Positions 39,063 through 52,500 of a stretch of 64,000 bases of DNA are shown in pieces. Under the pieces are notes generated by a model. It saw nothing but the letters and a program-made list of their open reading frames with translations. It was not told where the DNA came from and did no database searches. The first letter of the stretch is position 1, and each line of letters opens with the position of its first letter. The position numbers and the translations under genes were made by a program. The stretch lies in assembly GCF_030867145.1 (NCBI RefSeq), contig NC_134421.1, positions 29,891,979 to 29,955,978 on the forward strand, read 5' to 3'. The stretch comes from Opisthocomus hoazin (taxonomy: Eukaryota > Chordata > Aves > Opisthocomiformes > Opisthocomidae).

Positions 39063-39070
39063 TATTTACA
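39063..39070 (-). promoter_or_regulatory. NAV3: Pumilio-type element TGTAAATA in NAV3 3' UTR
   Basis: Second exact UGUANAUA match, next to an A-rich tract (transcript sense) at about 39029-39059. Confidence 0.4.
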
Positions 39071-40120
39071 GTACCCACCCAGTAGACTGTGCAAAACCAA
39101 CCCACTTTTACAGTATAAACTCTTCCTCTTACACAGTGGACATCACTGCTTCAGTATTCTTTTATGCTGAATTCTTCATGTACAACAATAGCAATCAAAA
39201 CAACATGCTAAAACTAGAAAAAGGAAAAAAAAAATCATATATTTGTGCTCATGCTGCATCAAGTGCATCCAGCTCTGCTGGATAAGAATTCAAAACATCT
39301 ATCCTCCAAAAATTCCATTCCATGTGACCAAATGGGTTTGAGCTGATTTTCTCAACATTTAGGTGGCAGTGGAAGTGGGTTTGGGTTCCTTGTGTATTTC
39401 TGAGGGTAGGCAGAGCAATCTATTCACAAGATAAAAATATTATATAGCAACTGTTCTTTCTCCTATCCATTTCTTTAAAAAATCATGATATACAGATATG
39501 AGGCTACTGTGTTAACTGACGTTTTCTCATTAGTAAATGAAGAAAAAAACAGTGTAAATTACCAATGGTTTAGGAATTAAACCAACTGTAAAACTGTTCT
39601 AGAAATCTGTTTTAAGGCAGTGAGACAGCACCATAAGAAATGTTCCTTCTTTCACTGAAAAGGCTCAAACAAATGAAGCCCTAAAAAGCCTTTAATCAGT
39701 GTTGGTTAATAATTGGTATAAAACTGTTGTTAAGGAGTGGGCAGGTGGTTAAAAAAGACCTTTGTGGTAAAAACAACTTTATAAAATCTGTGACTCGTGT
39801 ACTAAAAACTTGATGGAGCGCATCACCGTGACCATGGCAGTTAGAATTAAATTGGCACTTATCCAGCATATCACAGTCATGTTTTCTGGTGATTGCACAA
39901 TACTATTTGTGCTTTCTGAGTTACTATCCTCATCTTTGACTCATTTTGGAATGGGCAGTAGCGTACAACACATCCACCACTGCAGTCCTGTGACCAGCAC
40001 CATGTGGCACAACAGAGGTTAGAAGAGAATTAGAAGACTGCATTATTCACGCAGCGCCTCAGGGTAAACTAAAGGAAAAAAACAAAAAGAAGTTGCACTG
40101 TAAACTTGTATAGAGGAATA

Positions 40121-40176
40121 GAGACAGAGAGAGAGAGACAGAGAGAGAGAAAGAGGAAAAGAGAAAAAAAAAAAAA
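40121..40176. repeat. purine-rich (GA)n / A tract in the NAV3 3' UTR
   Basis: GAGACAGAGAGAGAGAGACA-type repeat followed by an A run. In the transcript it reads T-rich then CT-rich, about 290 nt after the stop: a potential polypyrimidine-binding platform. Confidence 0.85.
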
Positions 40177-40462
40177 TCCAGTTTGGCTAACACGTGTGCA
40201 ATCTGCTTAGATGCCCTTGGTCTAGGGCCCTTTCCAGTTGACAAATGGAGTCTCATTCAGCTCCATAGGTATTGAAATGCCTTGAAATGAAACTAATTCA
40301 AGCTTTTCACTTCAATTTGTCTTCCTGACTTTGCAGAATTAGGTCTCCTGCCTACCTACAACACACCATTCTCACTCAGGGACCTCGGCGTGCTGCTTTA
40401 ATACTGGCAGTGGTCTAGTGGAAACAGATTTTACCATAATCCTCCACCAAGGTTTGTCCCTT

Positions 40463-40582
40463 TCAGAGAGTTGATTCAAGGGATGAATCCAAAATGTCGT
40501 CATGGTGGCTGGTGCTATCACTGTCACAGCTTTGTGCGCTCGAATAGTTGGCTGCCTCTTGAAGCCTCATTAGCATATTCAT
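40463..40582 (-). CDS. NAV3: NAV3 terminal coding exon and stop
   Basis: 120 bp: 39 codons plus TGA (40465-40463). Acceptor CTTCTTTCAG with a good pyrimidine tract. Reads [20 protein letters not shown], then [19 protein letters not shown] and stop, the characteristic NAV3 C-terminus (MLMxLQEAANY is shared with NAV2). Confidence 0.97.
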   Translation of the reverse strand: MNMLMRLQEAANYSSAQSCDSDSTSHHDDILDSSLESTL

Positions 40583-43500
40583 CTGAAAGAAGAAAGCAAT
40601 GTTTACATAATCTCCTCCCATTTAATGCTGCAGTGACCGTGTTAAAATTTAATGAAGCTCCCTTGCTGTATGAGGTGTGCTGGTATCTAGCTGAGGGGAC
40701 CATACAAAAGGATTTCCGAAAGGGCAGGGTGTCAGCGGCTCCTTCTGGCACCCTTTTCATTGCCTTCTTGTCTTTAAATAGCAGTGTGAGTTTAAAGGTC
40801 CAAAAAGCCAGAGGGATACAATGGAGCTGCCTGACAACTCTCTAATTCAAGGGTGAGACCGGCTGCAGCTGCAACACTGGCAGGGGAAGGAAGCCATATC
40901 ACAGCTGGACATCTGGGCCCATATTTGGAGACAGTCAAGCTTCCAGATAATTTTTGGATGGCGTAGGCACACTACATTGGAAAAGCAACTGAAAACATAA
41001 TCACACTAACATAGCCCCTCTGCAAGAGAGAGACGGGGAGGGAGCGAGAGAGGGGTGGACCGAGGCCAGCTGCTTCATGAGAGTCCCATCTGCTGTCAAG
41101 GACCTGACTTCAGCAGGGGAGCAGCAACAGATCCTCCTACCCAGGAGAGCAGAGCCTCCACATAATTTGGGGGTTATTAGAACCTGAAGCCCATCAGAAA
41201 AATCATCAAAAAGCAGCATTAAGCCCCAGAAAATTACTTGGATGCTTGACGCCTAACTCTGTGTAATGATCAGGATTTTATTTATAAAACATCCTCTTCT
41301 GCCAGCATGCTCAGGGCTGCAAGCGATGTTGACATTGCTTTAGTGTTTTTCAAGGAATAAATATGCTGTCATTATAAAAAAAAACAGGCAATGAAAAACC
41401 AAAGAGGGGTATTCTTGTGTGTTTGTTTGTTAAGCCCCTTTTTCCAGTTTTCTCGGGAATCCTTACATCGCTATGGCTTCAACCTGCACAGCTTGTAAAG
41501 TTTTCTGTAGGCATTGAACAGTGTTTTGCTGAAGGTTTAATAGGTATCCACGTTTGAGAACGCAGGGTACATGTGGTGGGTGTGCAGTGCAGCCTGCATG
41601 TGACATGTCCGGTATCCCCAAGCGTGATGTCTGCCTCCCTGCGACCTCCACCACAGGCGGTGGCAGCCCTCCCTTCACCAGCTTCAAGCTTCTGATAGTT
41701 AGGCAGATACAGATACTGATCTCAGTGTGCAGGGAGCAAGGGTGACAGGACACTGAACTTGAGCTGCCCAAGTACTTTCACCATAGTGGAGGTGATGCAC
41801 ACTCACTTGCAGCTCAAATCTCAGGGTCAAACAAACACCCCAAAGCTTATGGACTGGTAGACAGGGGATCGAATAAGGGGCTTTTCTACTCTGCTTCAGG
41901 ATGCAAGGTCTGGTTTTGGATACCAAACACTTCAGTGAGGCTGAGGAATCATTTTCTTAGCACTGATAAAAGTTAAATGGATTTTGCTCTGAGAAATTCC
42001 CTTTTCAAAGGGCTGCCTGTTTTCGAGAAGTACGGTTCTCTAAAATGGTATTTTGAATTGTGATAAAGGCAGTCTATAGAGAAAGCACTGTACAAGAACA
42101 GCAGTTCAATATATACAATTTAATAGTCTATTATCAGAGGAGGCAATGGAAAACTCAAATGTCTGGGATTGTATTTAAATAAAACAATACATGGCATTGA
42201 GGGAAATCAACCTCTTATCTTTTAATGACACCACACTTGCATTCCTTTTACATTAAGATTGTTATACAGTCATCAGTTATCTTGAAATGTTCTGAGGAAT
42301 GGGAGGATGCCAGTCTAATTTGCATTTCCACTAAATTATCTATGATAGACAAGTTAGGTAATGTGAGTTTCTCAGTCCTTCATTTGTAGAACATAGATCA
42401 AGCACTGCCCAACCTGGAAAGGTGTTTTTAGAATTAACTGATTAATAAGTTGCTGAAGAGTTATAAGATTTATAATGATGAAGACCAGATACATTTCTGG
42501 GCCAACAGGAAATGTAAACAATTTAGGGACATATTAGTATGATGGTGATACCAGCCCTTCTGCTAGATTTTCCTCTTTTTTTCAACCTTTTTAGTAAACT
42601 ATAATAGGATTCATTTTAAAAGCCCATTTTGGAACAGTTACACAGTAGTTGTTTACTGTACAGTGTACAATTTAACATGTGACAGTAAAGTACACATTGA
42701 AAAGTCCTGTCCCGAAAGTTTAAATCTTACCAAGGGATCTCCCTCTATATCAGTCTGTGGAACATGCTTCGAAGTTGTTCCTTCCTTTGCTGATGCATAA
42801 CCTTCATAACCAACATCTTCTGGTCTTAACTGAAGCAACGATGGCCACTCATGCTGGAGAGATGCAGAGCTCCATGGATAAGTATCAGCTACCCACTTGG
42901 AAGGATCCTCCCAGGGTGCCCTCTTACCGTACATCTATATTATGGATATAACACGGGTAAGTATCCTACAGAGTTTTCAGTACCAGTTGTAACAGCAGAC
43001 AAAAGTCATCAAAAACATCTAAACCATTGTAGTAAGTGGTTTGCTTTCAAATGTGCTCAGCGCTTGGATATAAGACGTTCAAAAGACCTCATCTCCAGTA
43101 ACGCTCCTTCAATATGCAGAGTGGCTGCAAGCTGAAAAGCACTCCGTAACTAGGGATAATTGTAGGCAACAGTGGGAGCCACAAGTTTTTGATACAATGT
43201 GAAATGAGACCCTTAGGCAATTTGCTTAAGGTGTATCAGTGAAATTAACTCAGACCTATCTAAAACATTCGGGTCAACTGGATTTTGTTTGAAATGAATT
43301 AGGAAGTGCCAGTACAGATCGTTCTCTTCTCCTAGCAAAACGGGATGCAGAAGCAGACACCTGTCCACACCTTAAGTTTGAGACCTTTCACAAGGTTAAG
43401 AGAAGAAATTCACAAAGGGTATGTTTTCCCTACTATGAAGTAAAAAAGTGCTTATGAATCTGGAAGGAGGACAGAGGAAGGAAGAAGGAAAGTGTTGTAA

Positions 43501-46500
43501 GTTTAGTAAGTCTGGTAGCTTCCTCACTAAAATGCACCCTTCCGCACATTGCTGTTCACAGGCAACACGATAAACAAGAGCCCCTTGGTTGCTGCTTTAC
43601 AGATTTCTTTTAGCTGTGACAGTGACACACTGGGATGGGCAGCCAGTCACCAGGACTTTCTGTGATTTTTTCCTAGCTCAAACAGCCTCACGCAATCCAA
43701 GGAGCAGCATAATATTGGCAGGGCATACACTCTTGGAGCCTTTAGATGGGCTGCACTCCTAAAGGGAGTAAAACAGTGGAGGATTTTAGTGCTAAAGCCA
43801 GAGAGGAGTTGTGCTTATCACTGCAACACCTGCTCCCAGGCACTTGCTGAATTCAGAGCTCCAGGCTAGGCAGCCAAGTTCCCTATATTATGCACAGAGA
43901 TACTCAAAACTCCTTCTGCCCTGCACAGAGGCCAGGCTGCTAAAATAAGCCTAAATAAGCCAAGAGGAAATGTTTCTCAGCAAGGCAGCAGGCTAACTCC
44001 AGGCTGTAGGCAGCACTTCCCCTCATCTGAAATGAACAGCAATTAAATCTTTTCTGAAATCCGGAGCAAGGCTTGTAAATTCTGTGTCTGATAAGTGAGT
44101 TTGTAAAGTACCAGACTAGAAAGGCATTTTCTACCCATGCCTGGTTCCAGGAACATCTAATTATATCATATAAAAGATTTCTGTTTATTATTAATAATCT
44201 TATTCTATGGAAGCCTTCCAAAGCAGCTAAACATCAGAACGGTTCATGAAACAGCATATTTTCTTCTATATGCTGCCATCTTCTGCTCCACAACTGAAGT
44301 TTTCATTGAAGTAGGTACCCTGTATACTTGGGAAGATACGAGCATGAAGAATATCACTGCATTTTTATAGCTGGTCTAAACAAGCGCTGCTAATCTCACT
44401 GTGGCTGTTTGATCAGATATTTGGCAGATTTTTTCACAAGGCATAAACACTCTCTAATTCCCACAGAGATAAGCAGTTTTAGGAAAATGTGAGATATTCA
44501 GCCGGCAAAATGCTAAACCTCCATCGCATCAGTATGTGACTATGTCAATACAAGGTGATAAAGAAACCACAGCTGCTTACTTAGACAGCTCTTTGACTAG
44601 TCCATAACAATCCCCTCTGCACTGTGCAGTAATTTCTTTCAGTGTCATGTGTGGCAAAAAACTTTCCTTTCCACAAAGCATCTTTTCAGAGGACATAGAA
44701 TTGCAGTGCATAAAAGAACAAGGAAAGGAAGAAAGCCAAATAAAAATTGAAAAACAAAAGGAAGACAGGATTAGTTCCAAGATTCAGGTTTTCTCCAAAG
44801 ATGTGGAATGATCTGAAATCTTAATTTATATGGGACAGCTTAAAGCACTATCTACAGCAAATTTATTTGTAGCCCTCTTTCTATTAAAGTAGAAGAAATT
44901 TTAGTAGTTCATTAGCAATCAATGGATCTGCTGCTAACACCTGGCTCTGGGGAGGACAGGATAGAGGGAACCGTGAAGCACTCTAATCTGATGGCACTGT
45001 TACCCACAATGAGAATTACGGTAAAGAGGAGAGATTAGCCCATACAGAGAAAGAATAAAGGAGGAACAAAACTATGGGAAATACAAGCAGGATTGCAACG
45101 TATAAGGGCAAACAGGGACAGACCTTCATGTTCAGCAGGGCCACAGTGTAAAATTGTCTCGATCTGGTTAGAAAAGGCCAGTAAACATTTTTTTTTTTTT
45201 TTGAATGGTGAAAATATCCTTGTTCACAAGCTTTCCTCCACAAGTCTCCGTGCCTACCTGAGTACGTATGTGGGAGAGGATTACACAGACCAAAGCTATT
45301 TTCTTGTGCTAGTGTAAGGACGATTAACGTAGGGGGGTAGGCTGAGACTGCCTTGACTCAGGGAGGCAATCTGAGCTCTATTTAGCACTGCTGTGAACTC
45401 TTTAAACAGCAGAAAAGAAGAACCTTCCTCCAGTCACAGAGAAGAAACCCTCTTCATAAAATACAAGATACGCTAGTCCTGGAACAGACAAAGCCAAATT
45501 CTACATCAAAGTGAGAGCAGGTCAAAAGGAGTCCAAGGCTGATTTCTATAATCCCTCCACAGATTTTCTTCTTGCAAATGCAAAAGCATTCATACTTGGA
45601 TGCATTGGGTAAAAGTGGCTTAGAGAAAGCCTATGAAACTAATTAAAAAAAACCTGCTGGGAAGTAAATGACATACCTGAAGTCCTTCTCTCACAGCTTC
45701 CAGAAGATATGGCACCAAGGAATAGTTCCAGAGGTCTGTGAACCACACTCTGGAGCCATCAACATCCATAGGGCAAGGGAGGAAGAGGCGGGGACCTGAG
45801 AAATCAAGCTGTGTATTAAAAAGGTAGAACTAGGGAGCATACTAAAAATAACCTTCACAGAATTAAAAAAGTCATATTGGAGCAAAGTCAAGTGAAGGGA
45901 ATACTAGTACAGGATTACAATAAGGGAGCTATCAATCGCCTCTTATTAAAAATGAACATGTCACTTTATCCAGTTTTAGGGCCTGATGAACACCTACAAA
46001 TTTTATGGGCAAAACTATGTAAAAGGATGACTTCTTTGCTAACATAGCGATTCCACTAAAAGACCTCAGGTACGTGTATATCTCCCCCCTGGTAGTTTGC
46101 TGAATTGACTTGCTGTCCAAGTGATTTTACTAATGCAATTATACTGCAGTGTGAAAGCAAGGAAAAAAACTAAGCTTAGTAAAGCTGTTACTGAGGTATT
46201 TTTTTGTAAATTTAACTTTTAAAAATTATGATAATTTATTTCAAAGTCTTAGAATCATAGAATCATAGGTCTTTAGCAACCAAGGCAGAAATATCAGGAA
46301 ATACATACGCTCTCATTAAACTTTCCATTTTAATTTCAATCTTGCTGCCTACTAGACAAATTCCCCACACTGATGTTGTACTTCCCATTGAGAGATGACA
46401 GCTCGTAAAAAGATAACATATCCTTCAAAAACCTCTAAAATGCTTGGCCTGCATCCTTATTTTAAACCACTCCACCAATGGACTCACCAATGGTTACATC

Positions 46501-49500
46501 TGAAGAGCTGTGCGTTTCCAGGAAGCTGTTGAGATGATGCCATGTTTTGGGGATCCAGTCAATGATTTTGATGAGTTCATTATTGCGTATGCTCCTTTCT
46601 ATTTCAGTCTCAATCAGTTTCCTTCTCAGGTATCTGCCCAAGAAACCTTTGACAGGCTCTGTGTGATTAGCACACAGCACCCACCTGGGTAGAAAGGATA
46701 AATGTCAAGAAGCAATGAATAGCAAATACCTCATTTCCTCTTACACAGATGAAGGTAGTGTCATAAGCTTCTGCGTCTTGTTAGTTAGCAGGTATATAAA
46801 GCTGCTCCAATAAATCACATTATTGCCCACTGCTGCAACAAAATCATTACAGGTTTCAGCAGGAATTCAAGACTGCTGAAGACAAATGGAATGCAAGAAT
46901 GCAATCGTCTTCAGCAACTTGCTAGAGATGCCAGAACGCATCTTATTTCTTTCACCACTCCCCAACATCATTCAGAGACCCATCAATACAGGAGAGATGC
47001 AGAAGCTAAAACAGTTTGCTGTGGTAAAACACAAGATCAATGTTTGTCAAAGAGCTGGGCTGAGAAGCAGCGAGCTGTGCAAACACAGCCACAGTAAATA
47101 CAGAGTGAATGTACCTGAAATTGTGATGCAGCTCCAGATTTGGTGAAGAAGAAACTCCCTGGTTCATGGTTCCGATAATATAGGGACTGCAAAGAGAAAA
47201 GTAGTAGGTGTTTTTGAGAGACAATCCATTCAGATATTCAGAGAATATTCTTTCTTTTTATCTGCACTAGACCAATTTTAGACGAGTCACTGGATGTATT
47301 GTAGTCTTAGATTTAATATATTTCTGAGGTGCCCTTTTTTAATATTTATTCTTGTATGATTTCTCCACATATTTGTAGCTTACTAGTAGGCATCTGTAAT
47401 AAAGAAACAAATGAAGAAACCCTGTCTTCATGTTCCTCATAATTTTGCAGTAGGCTTAGAGTTTTAATTTCAGAAACCAGTGAATTGCTACTCTAAGACA
47501 TAGCATGCAGTGATTTTATGAAGGTAAGTCCCTATGATGGCACTTTTACAGCAGAAATAGCCAATGTTATACGCCAGTAAAAGTTCCAGAAAACACTATT
47601 TTTATTCTTGCTTGGCAATAAAGGACAGTCAGCAAACTTCATACTTCTGCACTGCTACAGGAAAACTGTAGGAAGTGCAAGTCCGCCAGATATACAGCTG
47701 ATTCTGCATGGCATGGGTCATGGGTTCACATATATCCCAAATTCCACTATTGTAAAGTGCGTCTCTTCTTACTCTCCCATAAGCTGTCCTCATGGTACTA
47801 ATGAGCTTATATGATCTGACAGAGTGAAAGGGAAAAGAGCCTAACTCAGTCAAGCATTTAAGTACATTCTTAAATTCTGTGGTACATTTACATCTTACTG
47901 AGATGTATGGGACCCATATAAATAAAGTGAAGCAGACACCTAAGTACTTGGCTGAAGAGGGTTAACATTATTCAAGCACTTCAGGGCTTTGCTAACAGCC
48001 TGTGGGAGTCTAAGTTTCCACGGGGACATATTATTTTGCAAAATAACAAACCACTTTTACTGTTTTATTTGCAGAAGGCATGTGAAAGGGGAGAGAAAAG
48101 CTAGTACCTACCATTTATTATATTTACAGTTGAGGAAACCATTGAAGATGTCACTTAGTGAACTGATGTGGTGGAGGTTATCAAGAATTATGACCACAGG
48201 GAGGTCAGCACCATTGTTGTCAGCACTGCATTGCTCAGCTAGATTTGCTAGGTATTGTCGCAGATCCTTCAGCAGAATTAACAACAAAAAAAAAAAATCC
48301 AGAAAAGATTAACCCAATTAAATCATAGATATAATTTCAGTGGAAAAGATTTTCAGAAAGATAGAGGCTCCTGCAGAGTTTCCCCACTGTGGATCATTCA
48401 GCTGGATCAGCACATGCAGGAAGACCTGCTTCTTAGATAGGGCAATGCTGAAGCCACAGGGTAGGAAAAACAAAGGCACTAAATATATGGCAAGTGACCG
48501 AATAATACACATTCCTGTTTGGTGGATACTTTCCTTAGATATCCACTGGTAAAATTTCTTCTTTCAGAGGAAAATATGTTGCAACAAAATATGCCATTTC
48601 CAATGGGCTGAGATACTCACATTAACTGTTGGACCTCCATTCATAGGAATGCCACGTTTATATACCAAAACCCCCCCAACAAATTATCACACAATTTAGG
48701 CATGTTGAACTGCTCCTTCAGATATCTGCTTTCATCACTCTCCCTGAAAATCTGTTTGACCTTCTGGGGATACTATATCACACCTCATAATAAAATTTAT
48801 TGTGTAGATTTTTTTTTTTCTGTCAGCTATCTGTCTGGCTGCCGTTTAGTGCTGGAGTAAAAGAGAACTTTCTATAAGCAAAACATTTCACATTTTTCTC
48901 AACACTTTCTTGCCCTTGAGGGTCTGGGCTATTCAAGTTTTACATCTGTATCTCTAGAGGTATCTAATTTTGTAAGTGTTGGGAATGCTCAATATTATAG
49001 ACAAAGTTCCTACTGCTGTTTTATTTTCTAGATCAGGGATAACAGAATCTTTTTTTCTTTGATGGGAACATGCAATCTTTTTTTATTTCAAGAAGGATTT
49101 TTTTTTGCCTTTTTATGATCAGGTGTCTCTAGGGGAACATCATGGGTTTCTTCCATGGAACAGCATCATCTGTATTATTCAAACACACTTGGTATTTGAC
49201 AATGCTGGTTTTTCTTTCTTACAACAAACTCAAAAGTTCTATATAAATCCTAATAGAAACAAAAGAAAAGGGAAAAAAAAAACCCTAAAACCAAAAACCC
49301 AAACAAAGACCACATACAACAAGCAATTTGCAAGAAATCCAAAAGCTTGTTCTTTGGTGGGAAAAATTTCATTATAAATCCGTATGGCGTAACAATAAAA
49401 CATAGACACATCCCCTGCCAAAGTAAATGGCATCACAAATCCTCTGTATAAAGACAGTGAAAAGTGGTGTTTTTACTAGAATGGTCCTCTTGCCCCTTCG

Positions 49501-52500
49501 GGATCTGTATGGTCTTCCTTCTTATATTATGTTAATATTCATCATGTTCTGTGCAAATCAGAAAGCTCTGGGCAAAACCTTTCATTTCCTTTTCCCTGTC
49601 TACCAAAGCTAGGAGTATGCCCAATTTAGGACAGCATGTGAATAATATTATCTGTGGCTAGCACAGTAGCCATGCTAGAAGCCTGATAATCTGAGCTACG
49701 TAAATCACTGTGAATGTGACATGATGCACGAGGCAATTTTAGTATGGTCAGCTTCCTGACTGATGCACACCAGAAACCGTAGCAGCAATTGTATTTATCC
49801 AGTGCTGACTAAGAAGCTGAACCGAAGACAGTAATTCAAAAGCCCCATGCTGAATTCTTTGCTAACGATAGGCTGCTATTATCACTGCAAAAGAGCAAAT
49901 TATACTAGTATTACTATATATCCAACCTTGCTGACAGAGGAATTACAGACACTCCAAGAATTTAATTTATAAAGGAATTTGACTCTGCATCTGTCTTTAA
50001 GGTGGGTTTCCTCAAGTGAGGGAAAATTCAGACTTCCTTCACAGCACTTCAATGGTTTGTTTAGAACAGAAGAATCTGGTCCCTCTTTATCATTCAGACT
50101 GGAGACTGAATTCTTGTAGGAAAAAATGCTGAGCAACAAAACAGTATGCCAATTAATAAGATCTGCTTTGCATCATCGCTGCAAATTGGACAATAGATTG
50201 TCTTTTCAGCTGTAACTTACCTTGCTTGACTTGTGATCTACGTTAAAAGTTGCAATTGCATCCTCAGTTTTTTTTCTGCCAGATTTAGTTATAATATATT
50301 CAGCCAGCCTATTAGCTAAATAGGTCTTTCCTGTGCCACTGGGTCCCGACAGAATAATTCTGCGATGCTCCATCAGTAAATTAAAGTACCGCTGGGTAAT
50401 TGGCTTAGGAATTAATGTGTCAAACACAAAACTGTCCAAACTGTTTTCTTCCACTCCTGTGAACAAAAGAAAAGAAAAATGGCCTGTCTTCATCCTTTCT
50501 GAGGTAGGTAAAGATTTGGCCCAGCACCTAACGGCATCAGTGCCATGCTCAAAGCAAGGTAAGATACTTCTGCCTAGATCAAATTCCTATAAAGATCTTC
50601 ATTGCTGTAGAAATGCTTATATCCTTCCACAGGGCCAAAAAATTCAGCAGTGGTAGCGGGACAAGATGGGTGGGAGAGATGAAATCCAAGTAAATGTGAA
50701 GGGAAGGCTCAGCGAGACAAAGATGTATGTTTCAGGCACTACTGGCAACCATGACAAAAAAAAGGTCAAAGTGACAGCCAGAAAGGTTGCTGGTTGTCAC
50801 ATCAATGTATGCATAGTGCTTCTGAAGGCCCCTCCTCCCCTCCAATAGCAAATCCCTAAAGCTTTTGAAATGTATTGATTTTTTCCTGCGGAACTGGGTA
50901 AGGCATAAATATTTCTCATCACAATCTCTGTTTTGGGGTTGTTTTTTTTGCCACTATTCAGAAATTTGTACTTTGCCATGATTTCACAGACCAACAGAGA
51001 ATGACAGAGATGTTCTTATTTGTCTCAAAATGCCCCACTGTGTTAGGTATTTTACAATGTCATACAGAGAGTTTATGTGATAAATGAGTCCTTAAACTGG
51101 AGATAAAATACAGAAAGGTCAGGTGTAAGAAAAAAAAAAAGAGGGATGGGGAATGCAGTGAAGAACTTTACAGTATCTGCGAAAATATTCTTGGGGTTTT
51201 ACCTTTCAGGTTCACAGTGATAACATTATTATCTCCAACCAGATATCCGCAAGGCAGCAGTTCAGGCACTTCTAGGCTGTGGGCTCTAGTTACATCCCCT
51301 ATACAATAGCTAGCAATGCTGTCAGAGCTTAAACCCAGGCTAGTAGTTGGATCCACTCGGAAAATGTATTCCTGAAATTATATGAAAACATAATACATAA
51401 AAATAAAAATGGTGATGGAATGAAAGCAGTTTGTAAAATATTTTGATACAGGTGAAGTCATTTAACAAGGACATTCTCGCAGTCACATTCAAGAGAGAAC
51501 TGCCTACAATCATGAAAAAAGTACAGCAACATTAAGAAAAAAGTTTAATACTGGTGTTAGCTATATGTCAGAAAAACAAGAAAAAGCAAAAACTTGGCAA
51601 GAAAACCCAAAGAATACAGAATTTTTCTTACATGAAGAAGAAAACTGGATTTATACTTGATCTAATTTTTCACTGTCTTACCTTAAAGAGACGTCTGATT
51701 ACACCATCTAAAATGTCCCATTTTGTTTTTCCACTGACTCCAATTGATCCTATCAGATATGCACGTGGTTTTTGATCCTGCAAAGAGAGATTTTTGGAAA
51801 CTGGACTAAAAATAGTAGTAATTAGTTTTCTATGAAGATTCATAATTTTCCCAATTAAGAAAAATAATATTATTTAGAATGTGATGTTACAACTTTGTTA
51901 ATAACCTCTGTGCCAGAAATAGGTATGGATGATATTACTTTGGTACACCTTTATAAGGAGGGAAATACAGTATGTGATTCTGCTCTCAGATTCTATCTGT
52001 ATTTATAAAGAGCCAAATATAAATAAAAGTTCCATTGTATTTATAATTTTTGTGTAATACAGAACATGAAAACACAACCATGCAATTCCAAATTGATTAC
52101 CTCAGCAGCACTTTCGTAGTTGCACCCTAAGGGGTTCAAGGCATAGATCTAATTTATAATGATTTTTAAATGGAGATAGCAAGTCCCAGAACGTCTTACT
52201 ACTAATTAAACTGAGAATTGGTAGTGTCTGAGCCACCACAAAGGCAGAAGGATGCCATATGACATTAGTCTACAGAGACTGCCTAACTGTATTGAGCATG
52301 GACGACAGAGAAGAGAGCTGCTCTCTTTAGGATATTTCTCTCCAATTTCTGGCTGAAAATACTGAAATAAGTCGAGCTACTGTATTGCAAGATTTGCCTG
52401 AGCTATAATTCTGCACCCAGACCTTTGTGTAATGAATTTACCTTGGCTCGACTATAGCCCTTGTTTATAGTGACTAAAATTTTCACGCTGTGACCTTCTT

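Larger units (their letters stand above)
37890..40462 (-). other. NAV3: NAV3 3' UTR (probable extent)
   Basis: The segment follows the NAV3 stop codon directly on the minus strand. It contains no splice-like coding block, and ends after an ATTAAA signal (37910-37915) with a GT-rich tract (TGGTGTTTTT) just beyond, the expected layout of a vertebrate cleavage site near 37885-37895. Two AATAAA signals within it (38091-38096 and 38447-38452) could give shorter isoforms. It includes a (CT)n-rich tract and two Pumilio-type sites. The extent is inference; no transcript evidence is available here. Confidence 0.6.
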
